Below are positions 1-9,449 of a DNA stretch of 64,000 nt, one piece after another. A program made the translations under genes and the position numbers. Within the stretch, counting starts at the first letter, position 1, and every line of letters starts with the position of its first letter. The notes under the pieces are model-generated. The model ran no database searches. It saw nothing but the letters and a program-made list of their open reading frames with translations, and was not told the origin of the DNA. The DNA is from Prorocentrum cordatum (taxonomy: Eukaryota > Sar > Dinophyceae > Prorocentrales > Prorocentraceae), in contig CAUYUJ010021028.1 in NCBI GenBank assembly GCA_963575745.1, positions 81,987-145,986 of the forward strand, written 5' to 3'.

Positions 1-783
1 CGGATGCCACATACGGTTTGGTATTCCGTTGGAAGGCGTCGCCTTTTATCACGCATGGCAAGTAGGACTATTCACGGAACTCTCACTGACGGACCTGTCG
101 TGCACGGTGCGGCGGTAATTGTGAATCAGGTGGATTTCACCGCGTGTGTTGAATACCGACTCGGCAAAGTTGAAGGTAAAAATTGGAGTAACGCGGTCGC
201 ATATAGGGGCAACGGATCCATGGTGGACAAGATGAATTCGCGGTCCCGTGCTCCGGCAGCTAGTGTGGCTCACGGCTCGTCGACGTGGCATCTAGCTCAA
301 AACATCATCTGGTTTTGGCTTGCGGCGGAGGATGTTCGCATTCCGCCGCAAGCCAGATGCAGGGCCACCTTATTCTATGATCCGTTTCTGCGTCGTGGAA
401 GGTTTGTTCCGTCTTACATGGGCTCGCATTTTGCATGTTCGTGTCCTTCGGAGTGTCTTCGAGACAGCATGGGGAGAGAGAGAGCTCTGCTCCGAAGATT
501 GTGGGGTGCAGCTAGCTCCTTGCAGCGAGGGAGGCAATCAGCCGACCGGTGGGAGACGGCTGGGCACGTGTACAGCGGAAAGCGTACGGCATGTTCGCGT
601 CGTGTCGACCGGCGGCGATCCCGCCGCTGGCGTTCAACGTTGCGCGCCGCCGGCAACTCAGCATCGGTCGATGTTGAACGATCTGACGTTTCGGAAACTG
701 CCGTTCAAGGTGGAACGAGCCCCGCGGTGTCAGGAATCATTGCCGAAGTCGGCACGGCACGAACCTGCCATAGGCGGAAGGAT
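1..783. other. no recognised gene
   Basis: A plus-strand frame stays open from the window edge, but its first ~255 codons have no recognisable domain and no marked G/C third-position preference. I see one hairpin (317-354) and nothing else that I can name. Only the last part of this frame, from about 784, looks coding and is listed separately. Confidence 0.4.
317..354. repeat. perfect 13-bp hairpin
   Basis: ggcttgcggcgga at 317-329 is matched exactly in reverse complement by tccgccgcaagcc at 342-354, with a 12-nt loop. The bases just before it (a gttttggct run) resemble the text around 21470-21500, which precedes another gcgccgcgcgc block. It may be a fragment of the same dispersed repeat family. 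Confidence 0.6.
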
Positions 784-953
784 GGCAACCCCGACGAGTT
801 CTACGTCTTCAAGCCGACGCTGCAAAAGGGCAAGGAGGCGATAATCTCCAAGACGATGGACCTGGGTTCCAAGCTCCCCACGCTGGCGTACGCCAAGGAG
901 GGCGGCAGCGAAAGCATCGATACCACCCCCGAGAGGCGTGCTGGCCGCTTTTA
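784..953 (+). CDS. candidate exon, unknown protein
   Basis: About 56 codons read as a hydrophilic, charged peptide containing FYVFKPTLQKGKEA and TMDLGSKLPTLAYAKEGG. The codons between about 784 and 915 end almost entirely in G or C (for example gac gag ttc tac gtc ttc aag ccg), unlike the upstream part of the same open frame. That composition is typical of expressed dinoflagellate exons. The frame stops at 951-953. I do not recognise a family. The upstream boundary is uncertain, and a splice acceptor could lie anywhere in about 740-790. It could also be a short fragment of a retroposed gene. The exon call is inference from codon bias and peptide character only. Confidence 0.35.
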
Positions 954-1120
954 GAAACGCCCCAGGTTCAGTTCCAGGGCGCCGCACCATTGGATTCCGG
1001 CGCCTTGGCACACCTGCAACACCCAGGTGCCGCACAGTGTCGGACGGGAGCGCGTCATTAGTTCTACAGTTTATTGTTGAATTGCGCGGACTCTTTGAAT
1101 TGGACAAGCAGCTGTCCCCC

Positions 1121-1345
1121 TTGGCGCGCAGGCCCGCCCTGCGCTTCCATTCCGCGGCTGCGGGGCCGCGACGCATGGGCCAGCTCTCTTTCCAGGGTTG
1201 CCCTTCGCACGTTTGTTTTCGCGTGTTCCTCGTCGTGCGCTGACACGCGCGCGGCGTGGGCCATCCCCTTGGCGTTGGTGCCGCAGCCCGCCCGATGCTT
1301 CTATTCCGTCGCTGCGGGGCCGTGGCGCTTGGGCCAGTTCGCCGC
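1121..1345. repeat. 148-bp partial tandem duplication
   Basis: The stretch beginning ttggcg at 1121 is repeated at 1269 (offset 148). Both copies carry a gcttc(c/t)attccg(c/t)(g/c)gctgcggggccg stretch followed by a gggccag core. Divergence is roughly one base in five, so the duplication is old. It lies just upstream of the first retrotransposon. No coding function is apparent. Confidence 0.55.
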
Positions 1346-1589
1346 CCAGTGATAGCCCCTTACAGGTTACCCCGCCAAACCACGGCGCGATTAGAGTGTG
1401 GCACGAACCCGTCCAATCTAGAAAGTTTTCGGCAGCCTCTTTGGTCTTCTGCAAAAATGCAAGGATCAGTTCTCCCACGAGGCTGGCTAATTTACTTGCG
1501 GAACTTGCTGTGGTGAAGTGGAGTATTGTGTGTGTTTCTGCGAGACAAGGGCCGCAGAATCTGATGTCACACTTCATGGAGGCCACCGC

Positions 1590-2292
1590 CTGATTTCTGG
1601 ATTGGGTGAGGCGCGCCATACAAGTCCGTTGTTCCTTTTGCATGCAGATTTCGCTGGCAAAGTCAGCCGGGTTCGTCTACAACCTGGACGAATCACTGTA
1701 GTTGACATTGACGAGTATTCGGGTTACAATTTTCGGATTTTCGCTGCTTGCGCCCCTCATCTTGGTTACGGCCACGCTTGTTTATTCGATCTCGTCGCGG
1801 AGCTGCAGAATCTACTGGTTGAAGCGGAAGGTGTTGATTGGTGGAGATTTTAACACGCAGCTCCGGCTCGGCATACGCAGTTATATATGTTGCGTGGGTT
1901 TGCTGCTGAGCACAAGCTAACCATCACGACAGACGATGAAACCATTCCGTGGGATGGGAAAAAAGCCTTCCGAGGTCACCCTGGGGAAGCGACGCCAACT
2001 GGACTACATTCTCGTCGACGACGCTTTCAGCTTCAGCGCGGCCGGGGTTACGAATCAGCCTGACCTTGGTTCAGATCACTGGAGCGCTGTTTCATGCATT
2101 GATATATTGGGGCCGGTCGCCGAGGGGCCCGTTCGACCGAGACGTGCAAAATTGCGAGGGTCTTCGTTGTATCAGAAGCAAGTCGAGTCCATGCTGGGCG
2201 CCTGTCTTGGCCAAAACGACGATCTACACGAACTGCGGCGGCAAGGCCGGCAATGCTTGGACGCTGCTGAGCGACGACGGTTGTCCAAGTGA
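1590..2292 (+). pseudogene. endonuclease domain remnant of retrotransposon
   Basis: This is the endonuclease/exonuclease/phosphatase fold expected to nick target DNA for target-primed reverse transcription. Visible motifs are a beta-strand block GRITVVDIDEYSGYNFRIF (frame 3), LIGGDFNTQL (frame 1, near 1834-1863) with the conserved GDFN, then RQLDYILVD and DLGSDHWSAV (frame 1, near 1990-2090) with the conserved SDH. The reading frame goes 3, 1, 3, 1 across the domain. The segment between GDFN and RQLDY is readable in frame 3 from the ATG at 1887. The early catalytic motifs normally found about 100 residues before GDFN are absent. It is not translatable as it stands. Confidence 0.85.
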
Positions 2293-2439
2293 ATAGCGAC
2301 TGGTACGAGGAAAGCTCTTCGGGAGTGGCAGACAGAGAAAGTTCGCGTGCAACTTGAACTTTTTTCAGGTATGAAGAAACTTCGGGCATTCTGTACGGAG
2401 CTTGTGAAAGGGCAAAGCGGCTGTGCGACCAGACCCGCG

Positions 2440-3975
2440 GGCATTCGCGACCATGTTGCAGAACGTCTACTCGTCGGAGGTCGGCGCGCCGCTTCCTGGC
2501 GACACCTCTCAGCTACAACGTATACCAGATATCACGCCACGAGAATTGCAAACAGTTCTTAAATCAATGGACGGCAAGAAATGTGCTGACAAGCGTGGAG
2601 TTATGACGGACACTTTTTCGTCATGCGGGCCCGCTTGCCCACTCAGCTCTGATCGAATGTCTGAACGATGTCGTACACACTGGTGTTTTACCCAGCGATT
2701 GGAGGGAGCTGTTGTATGTCATGATTCCCAAGGCGGGCAACGCTCTAGATCCGAACAATTGGAGACCACTTGCCATCTCGGACATTTCATACAAGATCCT
2801 GGCCAGAATCTTGCACGACCGCCTCAAGGCCATCCTGGAGCCCCGCCAGCAGCCAGAGCAGCTGGGATTTCGGTCCGGCACTGGGACAGAACACGCGCTA
2901 TTCGAAGACAGGATTCATAAATCAATTGAATTTGATTCGCCGGTATGGATCGTGAGCATAGACTTGCCCAAGGCTTTCGACAGGATAGAACACGCTGCTG
3001 TGTTCGACGCCATGTCAGAGCAAGGAGTTCTTGTCGAGTACCGCACGCTGCTGCAATGCTTGTACACTGCTCAACGCGGCGTTGTGGACAGCTGTCAATT
3101 TGACATAGCACGCGGTGTCAGACAGGGCGACGTTATTAGTCCGATGCTCTTCAACGCTGCGCTGGAGGCGGTCACGCGCCGGTGGAAGGCTCGGCTCGGC
3201 AATCGCGGTCTTCTGCTCAGTCCACAGAACGAGCGCTTGACAAACATTAGGTATGCTGACGATCTACTGTTATTTGCTCCGTCCCTTGGGGATGCGATAT
3301 TCATGCTTGGTTGCCTGGTTGAGGAATTGGACAGAGACAGTTTGTCTGTGAATGCACGGAAATCGAACACATTGAGACAACATGTTTTAACGTCCTAGCA
3401 GAAGAGCTCCCGCTTTTCGTCGACGCCAGTGGTGGGATGGTTGAAGTTGTCAAGCACGCGGGCACGCACAAATACCTTGGCCGGTTACTGAGCGGCGATT
3501 TGAGACTGCGTGGTAAGTGCAATTTGGAACATCGGATGAAATGCACCTGGCTCAAATACCATCAACATGCGGCGCCCCTCCAGAATTTCAACGTTCCGAT
3601 CAAATTGAGGCTGCGTCTTTTCGACTCCGTGGTGACGCCGGCTGTTCTCTACAGCATGACCACGACACCTCTCACTCAAAAAAGACCGAGAAGGTGGACG
3701 CGATCCAGAGAAAAATGTTGAGGCGCATGGTTGGGTGGGTTCGATTGGAGGACGAAGCGCGGCAGCTTACTGGCCATCGCATGAAGCTCCAGCTGGAAGC
3801 GGCTCTTGCCCAACAGCCCGTCACAGGCTGCAGCATCAGGCGCAACAGACAGATATATTCGCTAATTCAACAAATCGAGCACGGATCCTTGTCAGAATGG
3901 TGTTCTGTGTGGCATGCTTGGCGACCTGCCCGGGCGCGCCATCGAGGCCGACCGCTTCAGAGGTGGACTGACTGA
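2440..3975 (+). pseudogene. reverse transcriptase remnant of retrotransposon
   Basis: RT copies element RNA into DNA at the nicked target. The start (RELQTVLKSMDGKKCADKRG) is in frame 2. A frame change at about 2612 leads into frame 3, which then carries the diagnostic motifs: NNWRPLAISDISYKILARIL, QLGFRSGTGTEHAL, the motif A aspartates in VSIDLPKAFDRIEHA, GVRQGDVISPMLFNAALE, and the active-site YADD at 3252-3263 followed by LLLFAPS. Frame 3 stops at 3398. The C-terminal part continues in frame 2 (YLGRLLSGD, SVVTPAVLYSM) and then frame 1 (KVDAIQRKMLRRMVGWVR). All catalytic aspartates survive although the frame is broken. The length is close to a normal RT plus thumb/C-terminal domain. Confidence 0.92.
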
Positions 3976-4777
3976 GTCTGTGCCTGTCAGCGCGGTTCTC
4001 TTCGTGAAGGTGCCCGCGAAGGAAATCTGAGCGTGTTCACTCCCTTCCCTTTCCCCCTCCCCCTTCCCCTTCCCCTTTCCACCTCCTGCTCCCGCTCCTT
4101 CCTGCCCGCGAAGCAATCCAGGCACGATGATCGCTTAATCGTCCAGGTGCCGGAGGCAGGGGCAAAATGATTTCCCCCGAGTTCAAGATTGGCACGGCCG
4201 TCGGGCTGAGCGGGTGTAGCGTAGCGGTGCGACGGAGGACGGAGGGTGGCAGCGCATTCTCTTGGGCGCATGCCGACAGAACGCGGCGAGGGTGTTCCGG
4301 AGACGGTTTTCAATTGTTGTCGGCTGTCAACCCATGGCGGCCGAAGTGAAGGGCCAGACCGCCCAGGCCAACCCAAGCCCGGAACAAGCCTTTGATCGAC
4401 TCGCCCGGGCCCTGTTTGCTGTGCTTGACGGCGACGGGAAACAGCCAGAACACAATCGGGGGCGAGCGAGGGGGGGAAGTGAGAAGGACAAGGCTTTCAC
4501 AGACGGCGGCGGGAGTGTTCAGAATCCCTCCGGTCTTCTGAGGGGCGTTCTGTGTCTCGGGGGTGTGTGGAAAATTTGCAGGAACGCCCAATCATGTCGG
4601 CGCCTTCGGAGAAGGCCCGCCAGTCTCACGACAGAAGCAGCGCACCGTGTGCCCCGGGAGCAGCACTTGGATATGACGCAGCAGGACGCAGGCGGCGGCG
4701 ACGAGGGCAAGGGCGGGCCAGTTGCGCTGGGAGCGCGCGGCCCGCCTCGCAGCTGGGGCCCCAGGAGCTCGGGGACA
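3976..4777. other. no recognised gene
   Basis: Contains a pyrimidine tract (about 4040-4085, ccttcccctt units) directly after the retrotransposon end, then GC-rich sequence with no coding signature that I trust on either strand. Confidence 0.5.
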
Positions 4778-4960
4778 GAAAAGAGGGGAGTGATGACTAG
4801 GGGGGGGGTGGCTATCATGGCGGGGGCCATGATATTTCCCCAGCTTTCATGGGGCCTCTTCTGATTTCATTACGTCCCCGGCCCCCCCGCTGGGCGGCGC
4901 ACGTGCCGCCGGTCATGATTTGCACCCCCCCCTCTTGGACACCCCCCTCTTTGCCGCCCC
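4778..4960. repeat. dispersed element family D, copy 1
   Basis: About 180 bp shared with 16212-16375. Both begin gaaaagaggggngtgatga and end with a run of c followed by ctcttggacacccccctctt. Inside is a short palindrome (atcatgg / ccatgat, near 4813-4835). The shared core includes cgcacgtgccgccggtcatg. I did not find matching terminal repeats, so I cannot say whether it is a transposable element or a piece of a larger one. Confidence 0.8.
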
Positions 4961-5080
4961 CGAGGAGCGGGGGGGCAGGGCAAACGGAGGTCAGCCAGGG
5001 CGCCGGACCTTGCAGGGGCCTGCAGGGCCAGCGCTGCACTGACCGAGGCTTGGGCGCAGGATCCTGCAATACCCTGCCTT

Positions 5081-5207
5081 GGCATCGCTGGGGCGCGCGC
5101 GTTTTCTTTTTCCGGCGACGATCACCGAGGAGCATCTTGCATCCTCCAGCCAAAAGAGCACGGGCGAGACCGACAAAGTGCGTGGGGGATGGACGTCCGA
5201 GTGATGG
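5081..5207. mobile_element. short TIR element family A, copy 1
   Basis: The most diverged of three copies (others at 15575-15697 and 47764-47890). It starts ggcatcgctgggg and ends ggacgtccgagtgatgg. In the other copies these ends are clear inverted repeats of about 16 bp. The interior shares gaggagcat and a gac(c)gacaaa/ccacgcacgaaacc-like stretch. At 127 bp with no coding capacity, it behaves like a miniature inverted-repeat element. Confidence 0.75.
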
Positions 5208-5494
5208 TGATTTGCAGGGTCATGCAAGGCCTGACTGGCCCGGGTCTGGGTTGACTTGAGGCAGAAGATCCCCGACGCAGGTCGGTCGACCATACGCATC
5301 GCAGGCCTAGAGGTTGACACCGACACCAAGATCAGCGGTGTGCCTCCACCGAGGGAAGACGAACCCGACCTCGGCGATGGTGGTAAGACTCTGGCTTCCA
5401 AGGTGACCGAAGCATTGCCACCAGCACCGGGATCGAGGATCATCTTCCCCATGTGGAGGCAACCCTTTGTGTCGGTGTTGGTGCCAATTTCTAT

Positions 5495-5690
5495 CAGGAG
5501 GGGGGGGAAAACACACAGACACAATTAATCGTCAATTCCCAAGAAAAGGTGGAAAAAGATGGGAAGTGGTGGGGAAGACAAAAACCAACCCAAAAAATAT
5601 GGGGAATATGGGAAAATACAGGAATATGTTTATTTGTGTGTATTTATTTGTGTGTCCTGGGGCCCCTTCATTCTAGGCATCCAAACGCAA
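5495..5690. repeat. dispersed element family B, copy 1
   Basis: Shares a 150-190 bp AT-richer text with 17749-17912 and 45222-45392. The order is caggaggggg, a cacagacacaat box, taatcgtc...ttccc, repeated atgggaa(n)atatggg, gaagtggggggaagac, and a final tttgtgtgt...gtgtgtcctgggg. The purine-rich and GTGT-rich ends are only weakly complementary. There is no coding potential. Confidence 0.85.
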
Positions 5691-5844
5691 GAATTACCCT
5701 TCGCCGGAGCGATCTTTGAGTGCGGGCCTGCCGGGGCCCCCCAAATCGCCGAACGCGATGCGGATGCGTCAGTACAGCGCCCTGCGCGCGCGTTCGGCTT
5801 CCGCGCGGCCCCCCGAAAGCGGCGCACCAGAGGCCACCCTTCAT

Positions 5845-5985
5845 TGTGAAGGCCTGGCGGCTGGTGCCGCCGACCCTGATAGGCATCGACGACGACCAGG
5901 AAGGAGGAGGAGGAGGAGGAGGAGGAGATAAGGAGGAGGAGGAGGAGGAGGAGGGTCACTTCCTACCTAGGGTCACTTTGGCGTG
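5845..5985. repeat. dispersed element family E, copy 1 with (GGA)n
   Basis: tgtgaaggcct, then cggc(t)ggtgccgccgaccc, then gcatcgacgacgaccagga leading into a (GGA)n tract, a short interruption, and a second (GGA)n tract. The same order occurs at 14774-14940. The microsatellite therefore travels as part of the element in at least these two cases. Confidence 0.8.
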
Positions 5986-6119
5986 CAGCCGAGTCGGGCG
6001 ACCCCCCCCCCCCGCGCGCGCGCCCGGCGAGGCCGGTCTCCCCCCGCGGCCTCAAGCAGGCGGGCCGCCGCCCCCGCTCTGGGGGGGGGGCGGCGGCGTG
6101 GGGCACGGGGCAGCGCATC

Positions 6120-6305
6120 ACCGTGCTCCTCCTCCCTCCTCCTCCTCCTCCCTCCTCCTCCTCCTCCCTCCTCCTCCTCCTCCTCCACGTCCTCCTCCTC
6201 CTCCTCCTCCTCCTCCTCCTCCTCCTCCTCCTCCTCCTCCTCCTGCTCCCCTCCTCCTCCTTCCTCCTCCTCCTCCTCCTCCTCCTCCTCCTCCTCCTGC
6301 CCCCC
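6120..6305. repeat. (TCC)n microsatellite
   Basis: About 180 bp of nearly pure TCC with a few TCCCTCC interruptions. It faces the (GGA)n tract at 5905-5955 in inverted orientation, about 170 bp away. Confidence 0.95.
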
Positions 6306-6459
6306 TCCTCGTTTCTCTCCTGCCCTCCTCACGCTGCTCCTCGCCCTCCCGCCGTCCTCTCCCTGTCCCCTCCCGCTCCTCCTGCTCTCCCGGGACTTTT
6401 CCTCGCCCCCCCTCCTGCCCCCGCCCACGTTCAAGCAGTGGCGAAGCGTCCTGGCTCGC

Positions 6460-6625
6460 CCTACCAAACAATGTTCTAAGAACCTTTTGTGGTTCCCACG
6501 AAATGTTCTTGGAGCATTTCTGGTTGGGACTGTCTTGTTTTATCACATCGGGTTGATGTTCCAAGAACCGTGTTTTTGCTCTTGGAACATTTCTGGGTTC
6601 CAAGAACGCTTCATGGTAGGACTAC
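6460..6625. repeat. clustered TGTTC...GAAC inverted repeats
   Basis: tgttctaagaacc (6470), tgttcttggagcatttctgg (6505), tgttccaagaacc (6560), tgctcttggaacatttctgg (6577) and gttccaagaac (6598) are packed into about 140 bp. The 6505 and 6577 blocks are direct repeats (18 of 20), and each overlaps a small palindrome. The spacing (TTC, 3 nt, GAA) differs from the 2-nt spacing of a classical heat-shock element. Confidence 0.7.
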
Positions 6626-7060
6626 AGGAATGCCGGGACGGTCAGACCCTGCTCAACACGTGCTCCGCTTCCTAGACGCCTCCGTTGCTGGCCCTCCGGG
6701 CCCGCACCCGTGGCCCGCCCTCGCCGGGGGTGCCCTCGAGGGCACGGGGTTGTTCGCGCTTCGCGGTTAGGCTCCGATTCCTCCCGGTCCTCCGTTCCTC
6801 CCCGGGGGGGCGGCGCGAGAGCGCGAAGTCGTTCGCGCTTCGCGCAGCGCGGAGCGCGAATTCAGGCGCCCTTGCTTCCTCGTCCCCGTCGTCGCCTTCC
6901 GCTCTCCCCCTCCTCGTTCTCCTCTGTCGTCGTCCTCGTTTTCCAGCCACCGACCCTGAAGGGGGACGACGACCACGACCGCGGCGTCGGCGGCGACGAC
7001 GCTTACGTGGGGCAGAGTCCTCAGTGATGCGTCGCGGGGCCTCTTTCGGAGTCTGCTAGT
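6626..7060. other. no recognised gene
   Basis: GC-rich. The block gttcgcgcttcgcg occurs at about 6751 and 6830. The second copy is the left arm of a 14-bp near-perfect hairpin ending gcggagcgcgaa near 6860. No coding region was recognised. Confidence 0.5.
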
Positions 7061-7064
7061 AGTC

Positions 7065-7560
7065 GGAGCCTCTTGGGAGCATCTTGGGGGCCACTTGGGA
7101 GCCTTTTTGGGGTCCCTTCAGGCATCCTGGGGGCCTCTTGGGGGCTTCTTGGGGCCGCCTGGGAGCTTCTCGCGGTCGAGAGCTCGAAATGTTCGTTCGG
7201 GCTCCCGTGTGGGTACCCTCCTGGAGCCATTTTGGGGGCTTCCTGGGCCGTCTTGGAGACCTACAGGGCGCTCTCCTGGGTCGTTTTGGGGCCGTCTTGG
7301 AAACCTCTTGGGAACCTCTTGTGCAAATCTTGATAGCATTTGGGGCCGTCTGGGGCATCGGGAAGCGCAAACAAACTATAAGGCATCATTGAATGTTGCC
7401 TGTCTTGGCATGCTCTTGGAGGCCTCTTCGAGCGTCTTGGAAGCCGCTTGAGCCGCTTGGGCTGTCAGGAGGCAATATTTAGCTTCTTGGACCGATTGTT
7501 CGGGGCCCTCTTGGACCGTCTTGGGGGCTTCTTGGGTTTTCTTGGCTCTTTTTGGACCCC
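7065..7560. repeat. CTTGGGGGCC-type degenerate array 1
   Basis: Short degenerate direct repeats of cttggg(g)gcc / gtcttggggg. They open all frames with LGASWGPLG-like or PKRPPRGPQ-like nonsense peptides, which should not be called genes. Two AT-richer islands interrupt the array, one near 7185-7215 (gctcgaaatgttcgttcggg) and one near 7350-7405 (gcgcaaacaaactataagg). Similar islands recur in the arrays at 26.2-27.0 kb and 27.6-28.7 kb. Confidence 0.8.
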
Positions 7561-8022
7561 AGAGCCCCCAGCGGAGAATGATATTCTGACCTGGGACCCC
7601 CCCCCCCTGGCCCCCCCCCCCCTTGGGGGGGAAGGGATCAGAGTGAAGGGGCTTCCCCTCGACTCAACTACGACGTTGCTTGATTTCGCTTTGGCTTCTC
7701 GTTGGCTGGCTCGCTTGATGAGGATAGCCCAGTGACATGGGGGTGGGGAGCGCGACGAGCCCAGGGAGAGCGGGGTGCGACGACGACGACGACGACGAGG
7801 ACGGAGACGACGACGACGTCGAGTCAGACGGGACAGCGGCGTCTCTCCACACGCCGACAGACAGGGTCGGTGGATTTGCCACGAGGCCAACTCCCCCCCC
7901 CCTACCTGGCCTCGGCCAGGCCAGGACGACTGTCCGCAGTGATGGCTCGTTTCCCCGCTGGCATCGTCGCTGCCAGTCTCGTCGTCGTCGCCGTCGTCGT
8001 CCGCCGCCTGCCTTCGCTCTCT
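7561..8022. other. no gene; short GAC/GTC microsatellites
   Basis: Contains c/g homopolymer runs (7600-7630), a (GAC)n tract at about 7775-7830 and its complement (GTC)n at about 7978-8001, about 150 bp apart. Frames here are repeat-driven. Confidence 0.6.
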
Positions 8023-8231
8023 GGACGCCCGAAGTGGGTACGGCAAGAATGGGTAACCAGTGCCCAACAGCAGTTCCTGTTCATTTTGAACAGGATTCGC
8101 TGTCCACGCCGCCGCGGCCTGTGTCCATTCGAGACAGAAGGCCGCCTGCCCAACAGCGGCCGCTGTCGACTTGGGACAACATTTGTTGTTAGGCATTGTA
8201 CCCATTTTTTCCGTACCCATTTTGGGCGTCC
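8023..8231. mobile_element. 209-bp foldback element with 33-bp terminal inverted repeats
   Basis: The left end at 8023-8055 (ggacgcccgaagtgggta...) is matched in reverse complement by the right end at 8199-8231 (...tacccattttgggcgtcc), 29 of 33 bases. The complementarity continues imperfectly inward (gtgcccaacagca against a tgttgttaggcatt arm), so most of the element can fold. No ORF of note. No clear target duplication was found. Confidence 0.85.
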
Positions 8232-8339
8232 AAATTCGCAGCGCCCCTTCCCCGACCAGCTTCCGGCCGTCGTTGTCGGCCGGGCGCAGAGAGTTGGCCG
8301 CGGCCCCTCTGGACGTGCTCGCGCCGTCCCTGACCCAGA

Positions 8340-8440
8340 CCTCCTCCTCCTCCTCCTCCTCCTCCTCCTCCTCCTCCTTATCTCCTCCTCCTCCTCCTCC
8401 TCCTCCTCCTCCTCCTCCTCCTCCTCCTCCTCCTCCCCCG
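8340..8440. repeat. (TCC)n microsatellite
   Basis: About 100 bp of TCC with one ttatc interruption. Translates as poly-Ser/Pro or poly-Glu/Arg in the various frames, which are not genes. Confidence 0.95.
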
Positions 8441-9218
8441 CCGCCCAGAGGAGCCCCTGCCGCTGACTCGCAGCCGCAGCCGCCCTGGGTCCGCAGCCGC
8501 GCAGCCGCGCGCCAGCCGCTGCCCCGCGTGCCGGCCTCCTGCATCCCAGCCCAGGGCGCGGGATGGTCGGGCCGAACGAAAGGGGGGGATAGGGAAAGGG
8601 GGGGTCACGAAATCTGCTGCATGCAGCTGGTTTCGGCCTCACCGAGGGGCCCATTCCTCGATACATGAGCGCCCCCCGGCGGCGTGAGGCGCCGGGAATA
8701 TTAGCTTCGTGAGCTGATTCTCCCCCCCCCTTTGCTATCTCCTCCTTTCGCCCGACCCGAGATGGAGGGAGGGGAGGTCAACCACGCGAACCCAGACATG
8801 ATCGCGTCGTAAAAGAATCAAGACGAAAGTGTTTCGCTATTTTCGGCCCCTGGGGGCCTTGGCCAGGCCCCGGGACCGTCAGAAAATGATTCAGGATGAC
8901 AATCCGGCCCCGGGGAAAGGGTCGGGGCTTCCGGTGACGCCGTCCTGAAAAAATCAGGGCGTCGCATGTCTGTGAAGAGGAGGGATTCCGATCTGGATTT
9001 GGATTCCGATTTGGATTTGCTTTGGCTTCTCAATGGAGGCCTCACCAGCCCGCCGATTCCCGTCGATCCTACTTCTCCCGTGCATGCTTGGCCGTCTGCC
9101 GTTGCCCAGTGGCTTGCCGCCCGTCGGCTGGGAGCGCCCCTGCTGACCTCCACCGGCAAGAGTACTGTTTCGCTGTGCCGGCTCGCCACGCGAAGGGGGG
9201 CGTAGGGGACGGGGGGAA
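8441..9218. other. no recognised gene; gattcc/gatttg hexamers
   Basis: Mostly unique GC-rich DNA. At 8977-9018 there is a short run of gattccgatctggatttgg-type hexamers. A gcccctgggggccttggcc palindromic patch lies near 8845-8865. No coding region recognised. Confidence 0.5.
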
Positions 9219-9315
9219 GGCTTCTTGGAAGCACCCCTGCTTCTTGAGAGGCGCGGGCCTTGCCTACAGATCTAGGGCCAGCGCCTTCTGAGTAGCGGCC
9301 TCCCTCCGAGAAGCC
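9219..9315. mobile_element. foldback element family F, copy 1
   Basis: The first half (ggcttcttggaagcacccc...) and second half (...ccctccgagaagcc) are imperfect reverse complements over about 45 bp, meeting near acagatctaggg. The second copy at 45097-45197 has the same sequence order and the same folding. It is a symmetrical, non-coding hairpin of about 100 bp. Confidence 0.8.
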
Positions 9316-9354
9316 ATGCCCCTGCCCCTGCCAGCTGTTGCGCGCCGTCACGAG

Positions 9355-9445
9355 GGGAGGGAGAGAGAGGGGGAGAGACAGGGAGGCAGAGAGAGAGAGA
9401 GAGAGAAAAAAAAAAAAAAAAAAAAAAAAAAAGAGAGAGAGGCAC
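9355..9445. repeat. (GA)n tract running into A(n)
   Basis: gagagaga repeats pass straight into an uninterrupted run of about 28 A, then gagagagag again. The A-run could be a retroposon tail, but no retroposon body is visible beside it. Confidence 0.9.
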
Positions 9446-9449
9446 GGTG

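Larger units (their letters stand above)
1590..3975 (+). mobile_element. decayed non-LTR retrotransposon (EN-RT type)
   Basis: A LINE-like element is readable as endonuclease then reverse transcriptase, spread over all three plus frames. The order is the C-terminal half of an apurinic-type endonuclease (1590-2292), a linker (2290-2440), a reverse transcriptase (2440-3390) and the C-terminal region of the RT protein (3437-3975), ending HRGRPLQRWTD as in many such elements. At least five frame changes are needed, so this is a dead copy. The N-terminal catalytic part of the endonuclease is missing, which fits 5' truncation during insertion or later decay. No poly(A) tail or target duplication was found. 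The family (RTE, Jockey, L1 or other) cannot be settled by eye. Confidence 0.9.

Noticed and set aside
1071-1643. Minus-strand 190-codon frame
   Set aside because: It overlaps the 148-bp tandem duplication and the start of the retrotransposon on the other strand, with no recognisable domain.
6460-6625. Heat-shock elements
   Set aside because: The TTC and GAA half-sites are three bases apart instead of two, and no gene follows.
9400-9430. Poly(A) tail of a processed gene
   Set aside because: The A-run lies inside a GA tract, and no coding remnant precedes it on either strand.
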